A stretch of DNA of 64,000 bases from Mesorhizobium sp. 131-2-1. GTDB lineage: Bacteria; Pseudomonadota; Alphaproteobacteria; Rhizobiales; Rhizobiaceae. The notes below the pieces were generated by a model. That model worked only from the letters and a program-made list of their open reading frames with translations, ran no database searches and was not told the origin of the DNA. The stretch's first letter is position 1. The number at the start of each line of letters is the position of its first letter. This document shows, one piece after another, positions 56,523 through 64,000 of this stretch. The position numbers and the translations under genes were made by a program. The stretch spans positions 1,612,501 through 1,676,500 of the forward strand of contig NZ_AP023247.1 in the NCBI RefSeq assembly GCF_016756535.1, read 5' to 3'.

Positions 56523-57280
56523 CCGAGATCAAGGATCGCGTCGCACGCGCCGCCCGCACGCTGCGGATCGAGCATCTGCTCGACCGCAAGACCGACCGGC
56601 TGTCCGGCGGCGAGATGCAGCGCGTCTCCATCGGCCGGGCCATCGTGCGCAAGCCGCGCGTGTTCCTGATGGACGAGCCGCTGTCCGCGCTCGACGCGAA
56701 GCTGCGCGAGGCGCTGCGTACGGAACTCAAGAACCTGCAGATGCAGCTCGGCGCCACCTTCCTGTTCGTCACCCACGACCAGATCGAGGCGATGTCGATG
56801 GGTGACAAGGTCGGCGTGCTCAACCATGGCCGCATCGTCCAGACCGGTACGCCGCAGGAGATCTACAACAATCCGCGAGACACCTATGTGGCGAGCTTCG
56901 TCGGCTCGCCGCCGATGAACCTTATGGACGGCAAGCTGGTCGATAACCGGGCGGTGATGGCGCCAATGAGTTTCGAGCTGCCGCTTGCGGGGGGAGCCAA
57001 GACCGGCAATGCGGCCGACGGTCGCCCGCTCGTCTTCGGCATCCGTCCCGAGGACGTCTATCTGGAGAGCGGCGCGCCGGTCGAGGCACGCGTCCACGAC
57101 GTCGAGAATCACGGCGTCGAAAAGATCGTAACGCTGAGGGTCGGCGACGCGATGCTGAGAGCCACCGTGCCGGCAAGGACCGCCGTCGAGATCGAGCAGC
57201 CGGTGCGCTTTGCCTGGAATCCGGACAAGGTGGTGATGTTCGACAAGGGCAGCGGCGTGAGCCTTAGGCACGCCGGTTAG
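56523..57280 (+). pseudogene. N-terminally truncated ABC ATPase (MalK-like)
   Basis: The frame encodes the C-terminal two thirds of a MalK/UgpC-like ATPase: signature RLSGGEMQRVSIGRAI, Walker B FLMDEPLSALD, H-loop VTHDQIEAM and TOBE-type domains ending near HAG. About the first 110 residues, with Walker A and the Q-loop, are missing. Upstream of the break is the REP-like palindrome and then the small membrane protein gene. It cannot bind ATP in the normal way. The frame is open from 56462, but the extra residues are repeat-derived. Confidence 0.85.
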
Positions 57281-57330
57281 ACGGCCCCGTCAAGTTGCGC
57301 CTGGACTGGCGCATCGGCGCCTTTGCCAGG

Positions 57331-57764
57331 CTATTTCGGCAGGTAGGTCTGGTAGGGCGTGTCGTTGATCAGGAGGATCACGCACTCCGTGTCCGACAGA
57401 GGCAGGCATCGTCATGCATCTCATCGGCCTTCTGGGTCCAGTACGACCCGGGCGGCAACTTGACCTTGGTCGCTTCGCCGCCCTGCATTTGCCAGTGCGC
57501 CCACAGCCCCTTGATGACCACGGCGCGATAGTCGGCGGTGTGCGCATGGACCGGCGCGCGCCAGTTGCCGGGAACTTTCAGCAACGTGCCGGCCGGCCCC
57601 TTCGCCCGTTCGCCCCATAGCGGGCCGAGGCGCTGCGGCTGGTCAGGCGCTTCGACGACATAAGGGATCTTGTCGGCCGGCAGGTAGCTGTCTTCGAGAG
57701 CGAAGGCTCGTCCGGGAAGGACGGCGAGCGCGGCGAGCACAAGCGGTGCGAGACGATTGGCCAT
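57331..57764 (-). pseudogene. Frameshifted DUF4437/cupin-like secreted protein
   Basis: The frame from ATG 57764 gives a signal peptide (LAPLVLAALAVLPGRAFA) and a cupin-like body with VPGNWRAPVHAHTADYRAVV and LPPGSYWTQKADEMHDDAC. It then stops early at 57378 after 128 residues. A shift near 57397 (two bases extra or one missing) restores SDTECVILLINDTPYQTYLPK-like residues up to a TAG at 57331. That restored tail looks like the true C-terminus, so the gene carries a recent frameshift, or the sequence an error. Neighbour of an AraC gene on the same strand. Confidence 0.75.
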
Positions 57765-57873
57765 GGCGGTTTCCTCCGCCGGCCAGCTTATGCGGCCTCC
57801 GCCGGCCGGGAATGGCCCGTCGTCCAAAAGATTTGGCAATTCCTCCAGTCCGATGGGGCCTGCCGCCGCGACG

Positions 57874-58845
57874 TCAGGCGTGGTCGTCGCTGTCGCCTGT
57901 ATTGCGCAGATGGCTCGGCGCGATCCCCATGACGCGCTTGAAGGCGCGGCTGAAGGAGGCTTCGGAATCGTAGCCCAGCTTCGCCGCGGCCACTGAAACG
58001 CGCATGCCGTCGCGGGCCAGCCATTGCCGCGCCTGGTGCATGCGTACGCTGAGCACATATTTGGCCGGCGTCTCTCCGACCACGCTGGCGAAGCGCTGGG
58101 CGAAGGCGGATCGCGATGCTCCCATCATGCGGGCCAGCGACTCGACCGTCCAGTCGCGGTCCGGCTGCAGGTGGATGGCGGCAAGCACCTTGCCGACATC
58201 GGGATTGCGGACGGCGGCGATCCAGCCGGTGGCGTCGCCGCAGCCGTTCTCCACCCAGGAGCGGATGATGGTGGCGGCAAGCACATCGGCAAGGCGGGCG
58301 AGGATACCGCCGGAGCCGACTCGGTCCATCGTCACCTCACCGGCCATGGCGTCGAGCAGATGCTGGATGCCCGGCGCGTTCGCCATCAGCTTATGCGCCT
58401 GCATCAGGTCGGGCATCATGTCGAGCAGCGGATGCGAGCCGTCGAGATTGAAATGCATGCTGCCGCAGAACAGCAGCGTCTTGCAGCCATCACAGCCGTT
58501 GGAGACGTCATAGATGTTTTCGCAGACCGGCTCGATCGTGTAGCGGCCGATCGGCACGGGAGGCACGCCCGGCGCGCTGGCCAATATGTGCTCGTCGCCG
58601 CGCGGGATCAGCAGCGCGTCGCCGACCGACAGTTGGGTCCATTCCTTCGCCGGCGTAAACAGCCAGCAGCCCTGCTGTCCAATGAAATGGAACCGCGCCG
58701 CCTTCTGCGCGGGAAAGGACACCGCCCAGGGTTCGCCGAGAACGCAACGGCCATAATCGACCCCGTCCAGGCGCAATCCCCGCAGCATGTCGGTGAGCGG
58801 ATCGCCGGAAGCCGGCAGCGCTGTTTTGGACGAATTGTAATTCAT
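57874..58845 (-). CDS. AraC family transcriptional regulator with cupin sensor domain
   Basis: This is a 323-residue regulator with an N-terminal Cupin_6-type domain (about 20-210, with FHFIGQQGCWLF and GDALLIPRGDEH) and a C-terminal AraC DNA-binding domain (about 225-315: VESLARMMGASRSAFAQRF and AAKLGYDSEASFSRAFKRVMG). Three nearby cysteines (about 141-151, NGCDGCKTLLFCG) could sense redox or metal. I start at ATG 58845; GTG 58881 is possible. It is divergent from an MFS exporter, which it probably controls. Confidence 0.9.
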   Translation of the reverse strand: MNYNSSKTALPASGDPLTDMLRGLRLDGVDYGRCVLGEPWAVSFPAQKAARFHFIGQQGCWLFTPAKEWTQLSVGDALLIPRGDEHILASAPGVPPVPIGRYTIEPVCENIYDVSNGCDGCKTLLFCGSMHFNLDGSHPLLDMMPDLMQAHKLMANAPGIQHLLDAMAGEVTMDRVGSGGILARLADVLAATIIRSWVENGCGDATGWIAAVRNPDVGKVLAAIHLQPDRDWTVESLARMMGASRSAFAQRFASVVGETPAKYVLSVRMHQARQWLARDGMRVSVAAAKLGYDSEASFSRAFKRVMGIAPSHLRNTGDSDDHA

Positions 58846-58906
58846 TTCGGAGTTTTTAGCATGGAAACTCCAACCGGTCACTCCCTATGTTGCACTGCAG
58901 CCAAAT

Positions 58907-58919
58907 GTTGCGCCGCAAC
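58907..58919. promoter_or_regulatory. Palindrome between AraC and MFS genes
   Basis: GTTGCG-C-CGCAAC is a perfect 13-bp palindrome in the 172-bp divergent gap. It is 62 bp upstream of the AraC start and about 100 bp upstream of the MFS start, so it could be an operator for either. Confidence 0.3.
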
Positions 58920-59017
58920 CAGACCGAGCTGACGAGCCGTCCGCCAAGCATGTAACGGGTGGGAGCCCAGGCCGGTCATCTCTTAGGTGGCGCTGCAGAC
59001 AGATCGGAGAATTTGCC

Positions 59018-60232
59018 ATGACCGAACCCGCCACGGGCGTTGTCGACGCCGCTGTTCTCGACAGAATCGAACCGGAGGAACGAACGGAACCGGCATGGGG
59101 GGCGGTGGTGTCGCTGGCGCTCGGCGTGTTCGGCCTGGTGACGGCGGAATTCCTGCCGGCCAGCCTGTTGACGCGGCTGGCGCAGGACCTCGGCGTCAGC
59201 GAGGGCGCCGCCGGGCAAGCGGTGACGGCGACGGCCGTGGTCGGCGCGATCGCCGCGCCGACCATGGCCATCATCACCAAGCGGCTCGACCGCCGGCTGG
59301 TGATGTGGATGCTGACCATTCTGCTGATCGTTTCCAATCTGCTTGCCGCCTTTGCTTCCTCGCTCACGATGCTGCTTCTGGCCCGAGTGGTTCTCGGTGT
59401 CGCGCTCGGCGGCTTCTGGTCGATGTCGGCGGCGATGGCGCTCAGGCTCGTGCCGATGCGGCTGATGCCGCGCGCCATGTCGATCATCCTCACCGGCGTC
59501 TCGGTCGCCACCGTCACGGCGGCGCCGGTCGGCGCCTTTGTCGGCGATGTCTGGGGCTGGCGCACCGCCTTCATGATCGCGGCCGTTGTCGGCGCGCTGG
59601 CGCTGCTGGTGCAGCTTGCCACCATTCCACGGCTGCCGCCGGCCGGCGTTGCCAGCGTGCGCACCTTGCTGGAGGTGTTGAAGCGGCCGATGATCAGGGC
59701 AGCGCTGCTGGTCGTGCTGCTGGTCGCCTCGGGGCATTTCGCCGGCTTCACCTATGTGCGTCCCTATCTCGAGGTGGTTCCGGCGCTGCCGATCGAGACA
59801 ATCTCGCTGGTGCTGTTCGGCTACGGCATTGGCGGGTTCTTTGGCAATTTCGCCGGCGGCTTCCTGGCCGAGCGCAACCTGAAGGCCGCGGTCGCCCTGG
59901 CGCCCCTGCTGATTGCCTTGTCGGCGCTGGTGCTGCTTACCCTTGGCGCTTCACCGGTGACGGCGGCAATCGCCGTCGCAGCCTGGGGCTTTGCCTTCGG
60001 CGCGGTGCCGGTCGGGCTGCAGACCTGGCTGGTGCGCGCCGCGCCGGACGAGGCCGAGAGCGCCGGCGGGCTGATGGTCGCCACGTTCCAGGTGGCAATC
60101 GCGCTCGGCGCCGTCTTCGGCGGCCTGCTGGTCGACAATGCGGGTGTTGCCAGCGCCTTTGCCTATTGCGGCATCGCCACGCTGCTGGCCGCCCTGGTGG
60201 CGCTCGTGATGGGGCCGAAGCGCGCGGACTAG
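59018..60232 (+). CDS. MFS transporter, DHA1 family, NepI/arabinose-efflux-like
   Basis: This is a 404-residue protein with twelve predicted membrane segments. Family marks include LGVFGLVTAEFLPASLLTRLAQDLGVSEG near the start, the loop KRLDRRLV between segments 2 and 3, and VVLGVALGGFWSMSAAMALRLVP. The pattern is that of drug:H+ antiporter-1 exporters such as the purine ribonucleoside exporter NepI. It probably exports a metabolite or toxin sensed by the AraC protein. Confidence 0.9.
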   Translation: MTEPATGVVDAAVLDRIEPEERTEPAWGAVVSLALGVFGLVTAEFLPASLLTRLAQDLGVSEGAAGQAVTATAVVGAIAAPTMAIITKRLDRRLVMWMLTILLIVSNLLAAFASSLTMLLLARVVLGVALGGFWSMSAAMALRLVPMRLMPRAMSIILTGVSVATVTAAPVGAFVGDVWGWRTAFMIAAVVGALALLVQLATIPRLPPAGVASVRTLLEVLKRPMIRAALLVVLLVASGHFAGFTYVRPYLEVVPALPIETISLVLFGYGIGGFFGNFAGGFLAERNLKAAVALAPLLIALSALVLLTLGASPVTAAIAVAAWGFAFGAVPVGLQTWLVRAAPDEAESAGGLMVATFQVAIALGAVFGGLLVDNAGVASAFAYCGIATLLAALVALVMGPKRAD

Positions 60233-60254
60233 CCAGCCCCCTGCACGATCATCC

Positions 60255-60860
60255 TTACGTCGGCCCGGCAACCGTTCGGGCCGACGTTGTCGTGATGGCC
60301 GCCACGAAACGCTTCAGGCTATGCTCGACATAGGCAGTGAGTTCCATGGCGTCAGGGTCGAAGCTCCACCACAGCAGTGAACCCTGCCAGTGGGCCGCCA
60401 TCAGCAAGCCGATGTCCTCAGGCACGCCGGGAACATTGGCAAAGCAATCGGCGAGCACCTTGCTCAATGCCGCCTTCCAGGCGGCGCCGCGCGCCCGCAG
60501 CACTGGGTCGCGCAGATCCTCGCGCAGGACCAGCAAACCTTCGGCGTAGGATTCGATGTCGCCATAGCCGCTGGACAACGCGACCAGCAGTTGGATGGCG
60601 CCGGCCGGCGTCTTCAAGGCCGAACCGGACAGCTCCCCGGTTTTCCGGTCGAGCAAATCCCAGGCATAAAGCAGCGTGCGCTGCTTCAGCTGCGCCTTGC
60701 TCTTGAAACGCTGCACCAGTGTCGATCCCGAAAGGCCGCACGCCCGCGCAAGCCGCTCGAAGGTCAGCGCCTCCGGGCCTTCCGCATGCATCAGCCGGTA
60801 AGCCACCTCCAGCACCTGCTGGTCGGACTGGGTCTTCGGCCGGGTCATCTTGACATCCAT
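60255..60860 (-). CDS. TetR family transcriptional regulator
   Basis: This is a 201-residue regulator with helix-turn-helix LTFERLARACGLSGSTLVQRFKSKAQL at about residues 33-60. The ligand domain is helical with two tryptophans in GSLLWWSFDP. Starts at 60860 or 60848 are both possible. It is divergent from the SDR gene; a long palindrome between them is its likely operator. It shares 60233-60254, a short gap, with the convergent MFS gene. Confidence 0.9.
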   Translation of the reverse strand: MDVKMTRPKTQSDQQVLEVAYRLMHAEGPEALTFERLARACGLSGSTLVQRFKSKAQLKQRTLLYAWDLLDRKTGELSGSALKTPAGAIQLLVALSSGYGDIESYAEGLLVLREDLRDPVLRARGAAWKAALSKVLADCFANVPGVPEDIGLLMAAHWQGSLLWWSFDPDAMELTAYVEHSLKRFVAAITTTSARTVAGPT

Positions 60861-60886
60861 TTATAAACGAATGATCATTTATAAAT
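60859..60886. promoter_or_regulatory. TetR operator candidate
   Basis: Arms ATTTATAAA (60859-60867) and TTTATAAAT (60878-60886) are perfect over 9 bp, with an inner palindrome AATGATCATT (60870-60879). The AT-rich site lies between the TetR and SDR starts and touches the TetR start codon, a classic autoregulatory arrangement. Confidence 0.6.
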
Positions 60887-60939
60887 GAGGAGCGAGGCGG
60901 GCGCCAGCCCTCGTGTGGTGTTTTGTCTGGGAGGTTTCG

Positions 60940-61848
60940 ATGACGCTTGAAGGAAAGGTGGCGCTTGTCGCCGGCGCGACGCGCGGCGCGGGCCGTGGAA
61001 TCGCGGTTGAGCTCGGCGCTGCCGGCGCAACCGTCTATGTCACCGGGCGCACGACGCGGACGCAGCAGTCGGATTATCACCGTCCGGAGACCATCGAGGA
61101 GACGGCGGAGTTGGTCACGGCGCAGGGCGGCAAGGGCATTGCCGTCCAGGTCGACCATCTGATCGCCGACGATGTCCGCAAGTTGGTCGAACGCATCCGC
61201 GCCGAACAGGGCCGCCTCGACATCCTGGTGAATGATCTCTGGGGCGGCGAAAAACTGTTCGAATGGAACAAACCGGTCTGGGACCACAATCTCGAGAACG
61301 GCTTGCGCCTGCTGCGCCTGGCGATCGATACGCATCTGATCACCGCGCACCATGCGCTGCCGCTGATAGTCGAACGGCCGGGCGGGCTGCACATCGAAGT
61401 CACCGACGGCACCGCCGAATACAATGCCGACCACTACCGGCTCTCGCCCTTCTACGACCTTGCCAAGGTGGCGGCGACGCGCATGGCATGGGCCCATGCC
61501 AAGGACCTCGCTCCGCACGGTGCCACCTCGGTTTCGCTGACGCCCGGCTGGCTGCGTTCCGAAATGATGCTGGAAGCCTTCGGCGTCAGCGAGGAGAACT
61601 GGCGCGCGGCGACCGAACGGGTGCCGCATTTCATCATCTCGGAGACGCCGCGCTTCGTCGGCCGCGCGGTTGTGGCGCTGGCCGCCGATCCGGACCGGTC
61701 GCGCTGGAGCGGACAATCCTTGTCGAGCGGCGGGCTTGCGCAGATCTATGGCTTCACCGATCTAGACGGCTCGCGCCCCGATGCCTGGCGCTATGTCCCG
61801 GAGGTCCAGGATGCCGGCCGGCCGGCCGACGCTACGGGCTACCGATAG
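60940..61848 (+). CDS. SDR family oxidoreductase
   Basis: This is a 302-residue short-chain dehydrogenase: VAGATRGAGRGIA cofactor motif near residue 9, an altered NDLWGG in place of NNAG, and a catalytic region EVTDGTAEYNADHYRLSPFYDLAK where Tyr and Lys are spaced as YxxxK (YDLAK). It is like DHRS1-type SDRs with a longer C-terminus. GGGAGGTTTCG precedes the ATG. It is probably repressed by the divergent TetR protein. Confidence 0.88.
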   Translation: MTLEGKVALVAGATRGAGRGIAVELGAAGATVYVTGRTTRTQQSDYHRPETIEETAELVTAQGGKGIAVQVDHLIADDVRKLVERIRAEQGRLDILVNDLWGGEKLFEWNKPVWDHNLENGLRLLRLAIDTHLITAHHALPLIVERPGGLHIEVTDGTAEYNADHYRLSPFYDLAKVAATRMAWAHAKDLAPHGATSVSLTPGWLRSEMMLEAFGVSEENWRAATERVPHFIISETPRFVGRAVVALAADPDRSRWSGQSLSSGGLAQIYGFTDLDGSRPDAWRYVPEVQDAGRPADATGYR

Positions 61849-61855
61849 GTGGTTT

Positions 61856-62203
61856 CTAGGCCGAGCGGCCGTCGAAGTCGAAAATCTCGACGGCCGCGAG
61901 ATCGAGGTCCTCAAGCCAATTGATGTTGACATAGGCGCTTCGCTCGCCGCCTTCGCCGACGTCCTCGGCAAAGGGATGGATGCCGCAGGTGCGGCAGAAG
62001 CGGTGGGCGATGGCGCGCCTGCCGAACGTGTACCGGCCAAGGTCGTCGCCCCAGGCGACGAGGTTCAGCCGGTCATGCGGCACGGCCCACAGCAGTGCGC
62101 CCTTGCGCGCGCAGATCGAGCAGTTGCAGCGCACGACTCCAGCCAGTTCGCCCTCGACCTCAAACGCCACCTTGCCGCAGTGGCAGCCACCTTTGTAGAG
62201 CAT
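61856..62203 (-). CDS. GFA family zinc-binding protein
   Basis: This 115-residue protein of the glutathione-dependent formaldehyde-activating (GFA) family has zinc motifs GGCHCGKVAFEVEG, RCNCSICARKG and FCRTCGIHPF. Members are implicated in glutathione-adduct chemistry, but most have no proven substrate. ATG 62203 has GGGAGAGAAGCAACG upstream. It converges with the SDR gene 7 bp away. Confidence 0.9.
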   Translation of the reverse strand: MLYKGGCHCGKVAFEVEGELAGVVRCNCSICARKGALLWAVPHDRLNLVAWGDDLGRYTFGRRAIAHRFCRTCGIHPFAEDVGEGGERSAYVNINWLEDLDLAAVEIFDFDGRSA

Positions 62204-62290
62204 CGTTGCTTCTCTCCCTTCGGCCCGGTAGGTGCAAACTTGCCTCGGCCGGGTTATTGCTTCGCGCAAGCCAGATGCTGGCTCTGGCTT

Positions 62291-62388
62291 GGATCAGGAT
62301 GACGTTGCGTTGAATCGTCATCCTGATCCAACTCTTGTTGGAGCATGATCTTTTCCGAAAACCGGTTCCCACTTTTCGCGATCATGCC
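62291..62388. repeat. Composite palindromic repeat region
   Basis: Three adjoining hairpins: a 14-bp perfect stem (62291-62304 with 62316-62329), a small CCAAC/GTTGG hairpin (62328-62341), and a long palindrome with GCATGATC (62343-62350) / GATCATGC (62380-62387) and inner CGAAAA/TTTTCG arms. The last unit, around CCGAAAACCGGTTCCCA, is a dispersed intergenic repeat that I recall as very common in Rhizobiales genomes. It lies between the divergent GFA and amidase genes. Confidence 0.75.
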
Positions 62389-62425
62389 CTAAAGACGTTG
62401 CAGCCATCCGGAGTCCGACACCGAA

Positions 62426-63724
62426 GTGCAGTCAGTCCGCGATCATCTCGAAATTCTGCTGTCGCGTCTCGCGGCTCGTGCGAACGACGAAAGCGTGTTC
62501 GTGAGACTTTATCCGGAGGCGGCGCGAGCAGCGGCCGACGCTAGCGATGCGCGCAAGCGGGCCGGTGTGACGCTTGGACCGCTCGACGGCACGATCGTCT
62601 CGATCAAGGATCTGTTCGACGTTGCCGGCGAGCCGACCACGGCCGGCTCACTGATGCTGAAGACCGCCGCGCCCGCCTTGCGCGACGCCGCCATCGTCAG
62701 CCGGCTGCGCCAGGCCGGCGCGGTCATCCTCGGCAAGACCAACATGACCGAATTCGCCTTCACCGCGATCGGCGATAACCAGCATTACGGTACGCCCGGC
62801 AACGCCACCGACGCCAGCCTGATACCGGGCGGCTCGTCATCGGGCGCCGGCGTTTCCGTCGGCGAAGGCACCTGTGACATCGCTATCGGCTCCGACACAG
62901 GCGGCTCGGTGCGCATACCGGCATCGCTCAATGGTGTCGTCGGCTTCAAGCCAACGGCACGGCGCGTGCCATTGGCCGGCGCATTTCCATTGTCCGCTAC
63001 TTTGGATTCGATCGGCCCGCTGGCGCTGAGTGTCGCCGCGTGTGCCGTCGCCGATGCGGCAATGGCGGCTGAGGAGATGCCGCCACTACATCTGCCGTTG
63101 CCGCTTGCCGGGCTTCGTGTCGGCATCCCGCGCGGTGTTCTTTTCGACGATACCGAAGGCGAGGTCGCGACCGCCTTCGATCGATGCCTGGGCAAGGTCG
63201 AACAGGCCGGCGCGCGGGTCGCGGACCTGTCGATCGACGACCTGCTTGCCGAGATGCGTGCCGCGACCAGGCGCGGCACGATCGCCTCGATGGAGGGCGC
63301 TGAGGTCCACGCCGACTGGCTTGCGACAGGCGCTTCCGTGCCGGTCGATCCGCATGTCAGCGGGCCGTTGTCGCGCGCGCTGGCCATCCCTGCTTCGGTC
63401 TATATCAGGACAATCCGCCGCCGCACGGCGCTGGCCGCCGCGATGGACGAGCGTCTGGCCGCCGTCGACGTGCTGGCCCTGCCGACGACGCCGGTGACGG
63501 CGCCGACCATCGCCTCGATGGCAAGCGACACGGCGCTGCGCGATCGGACGGAAGGCCTGCTGCTTCGCAACACCCAGGTCGCCAATCAGTTCGATCTCTG
63601 CGCGATCTCGTTGCCGATGCCGGGAACGGCGCGCCCGGCCGGACTGATGCTGGTGGCGCGCAATGGCCATGACCGGCATCTGCTGCGCGTCGCGGCGGAA
63701 GTTGAGCGGCTGCTCGGTGCGTGA
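62426..63724 (+). CDS. Amidase (amidase signature family)
   Basis: This 432-residue amidase-signature hydrolase has catalytic Lys in IKDLFDVAG, GGSSSGAG, and nucleophile Ser region GSDTGGSVRIPA. It lacks the C-terminal extension of the allophanate hydrolase at 10825-12657. The substrate is unknown; AtzE/GatA-like amides and aryl amides are all possible. It begins at GTG 62426 without a strong ribosome site. Confidence 0.9.
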   Translation: MQSVRDHLEILLSRLAARANDESVFVRLYPEAARAAADASDARKRAGVTLGPLDGTIVSIKDLFDVAGEPTTAGSLMLKTAAPALRDAAIVSRLRQAGAVILGKTNMTEFAFTAIGDNQHYGTPGNATDASLIPGGSSSGAGVSVGEGTCDIAIGSDTGGSVRIPASLNGVVGFKPTARRVPLAGAFPLSATLDSIGPLALSVAACAVADAAMAAEEMPPLHLPLPLAGLRVGIPRGVLFDDTEGEVATAFDRCLGKVEQAGARVADLSIDDLLAEMRAATRRGTIASMEGAEVHADWLATGASVPVDPHVSGPLSRALAIPASVYIRTIRRRTALAAAMDERLAAVDVLALPTTPVTAPTIASMASDTALRDRTEGLLLRNTQVANQFDLCAISLPMPGTARPAGLMLVARNGHDRHLLRVAAEVERLLGA

Positions 63725-63736
63725 CCGGTGTGCGTA

Positions 63737-64000
63737 TCAGCGCGACGAACAGTGCTTGCGTTCGCTGTCCTTGGCGGTCCGTTCAATGCCGGTCGCGACC
63801 AGCGTCGGCAGCCAGTGTTGCTTGCCGTTGAAGGTCTGGGGCCGGTTCTCGATCGCGCCGGCAATCACGAGCTTGCCGGCATAGAGCTTGTCCTGGAGGT
63901 CGAGCGCCTTGTCTTCCTGCGGCAGGCCATCGACGTCGATCGCGACGCCCTTGATGATCTTGCCGGTGGCGAGGTCGAGCGCGCTGTTCGAAGGGCAGGG
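63737..64000 (-). CDS. C-terminal part of a hypothetical protein (cut by the window edge)
   Basis: An open frame of 87 codons runs in from the right edge and stops at TGA 63739-63737. It reads PCPSNSALDLATGKIIKGVA at the edge and ends KHCSSR, with a conserved-looking NGKQHWLPTLVATGIE segment. Codon use is like the neighbouring genes. I do not recognise the family; an N-terminal signal or further domains would be outside the window. Confidence 0.65.
   Translation of the reverse strand, partial: PCPSNSALDLATGKIIKGVAIDVDGLPQEDKALDLQDKLYAGKLVIAGAIENRPQTFNGKQHWLPTLVATGIERTAKDSERKHCSSR

Noticed and set aside
56462..57280. Third functional ATPase of the sugar-type importer
   Set aside because: Walker A and Q-loop are missing and the N-terminal residues of the open frame come from a repeat.

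Overview
The window reads as the chromosome of an alphaproteobacterium of the Rhizobiales, most likely Mesorhizobium or a close relative. This rests on the 23S-5S-initiator tRNA order, the high GC content, many FCD-type GntR regulators and ABC importers, and palindromic repeats of a kind I know from that group. No sequence search was run, so the genus is an inference.

Layout. 1-3,700: the 3' part of an rRNA operon (23S, 5S, initiator tRNA-Met), with terminators and a duplicated tRNA 3' end. 3,811-10,756: a ThuA-like protein, a small regulated unit of unknown function, a GntR / glutamine-synthetase-like / deaminase group, and a divergent SDR / mannonate dehydratase pair. 10,825-20,162: a tightly overlapping operon with a BMP-type ABC importer, two isochorismatase-fold hydrolases, a cupin and allophanate hydrolase, controlled by a divergent GntR; I read it as uptake and stepwise hydrolysis of biuret and possibly triuret to ammonia. 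20,140-25,864: a LuxR-type regulator divergent from a polyamine-type ABC importer and an SDR.

25,889-38,944: the most unusual region. One divergent promoter region (33,783-34,016) separates a leftward unit (polyamine-type importer, GT1-like glycosyltransferase, three tandem cupins, aldehyde dehydrogenase) from a rightward unit (two-HTH GntR regulator, second GT1-like protein, PuuA-like ligase, PuuB-like oxidase). Both GT1-like proteins keep the sugar-nucleotide-side motif but lack the usual catalytic histidine. Uptake, glycosyl transfer or binding, gamma-glutamylation and oxidation of an amine may be combined here; I know of no described pathway with this make-up.

38,960-44,930: a dipeptide-type ABC operon ending in a 2-aminothiazoline-4-carboxylate hydrolase homologue. 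Its first ATPase gene carries a 159-bp palindromic repeat inserted in frame, and a second copy of the repeat is intergenic at 43,095-43,254. 45,314-49,765: an M24 peptidase/creatinase-like gene, a cupin, a PEP-hydrolase-like TIM barrel, a Tm-1-like protein and a TetR regulator. 50,205-56,408: a CUT1-type sugar importer with two ATPases whose degenerate motifs are complementary, plus a small membrane protein. 56,523-57,764: two broken genes, a truncated ABC ATPase and a frameshifted DUF4437-like gene. 57,874-64,000: AraC/MFS and TetR/SDR divergent pairs, a GFA-family protein, an amidase and a partial gene.

Most of the window is a mosaic of small catabolic islands, each an importer, a few enzymes and a regulator. 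Genes within each unit often overlap by 1-20 bases, which suggests translational coupling. No phage, CRISPR array, transposase or plasmid gene was seen.
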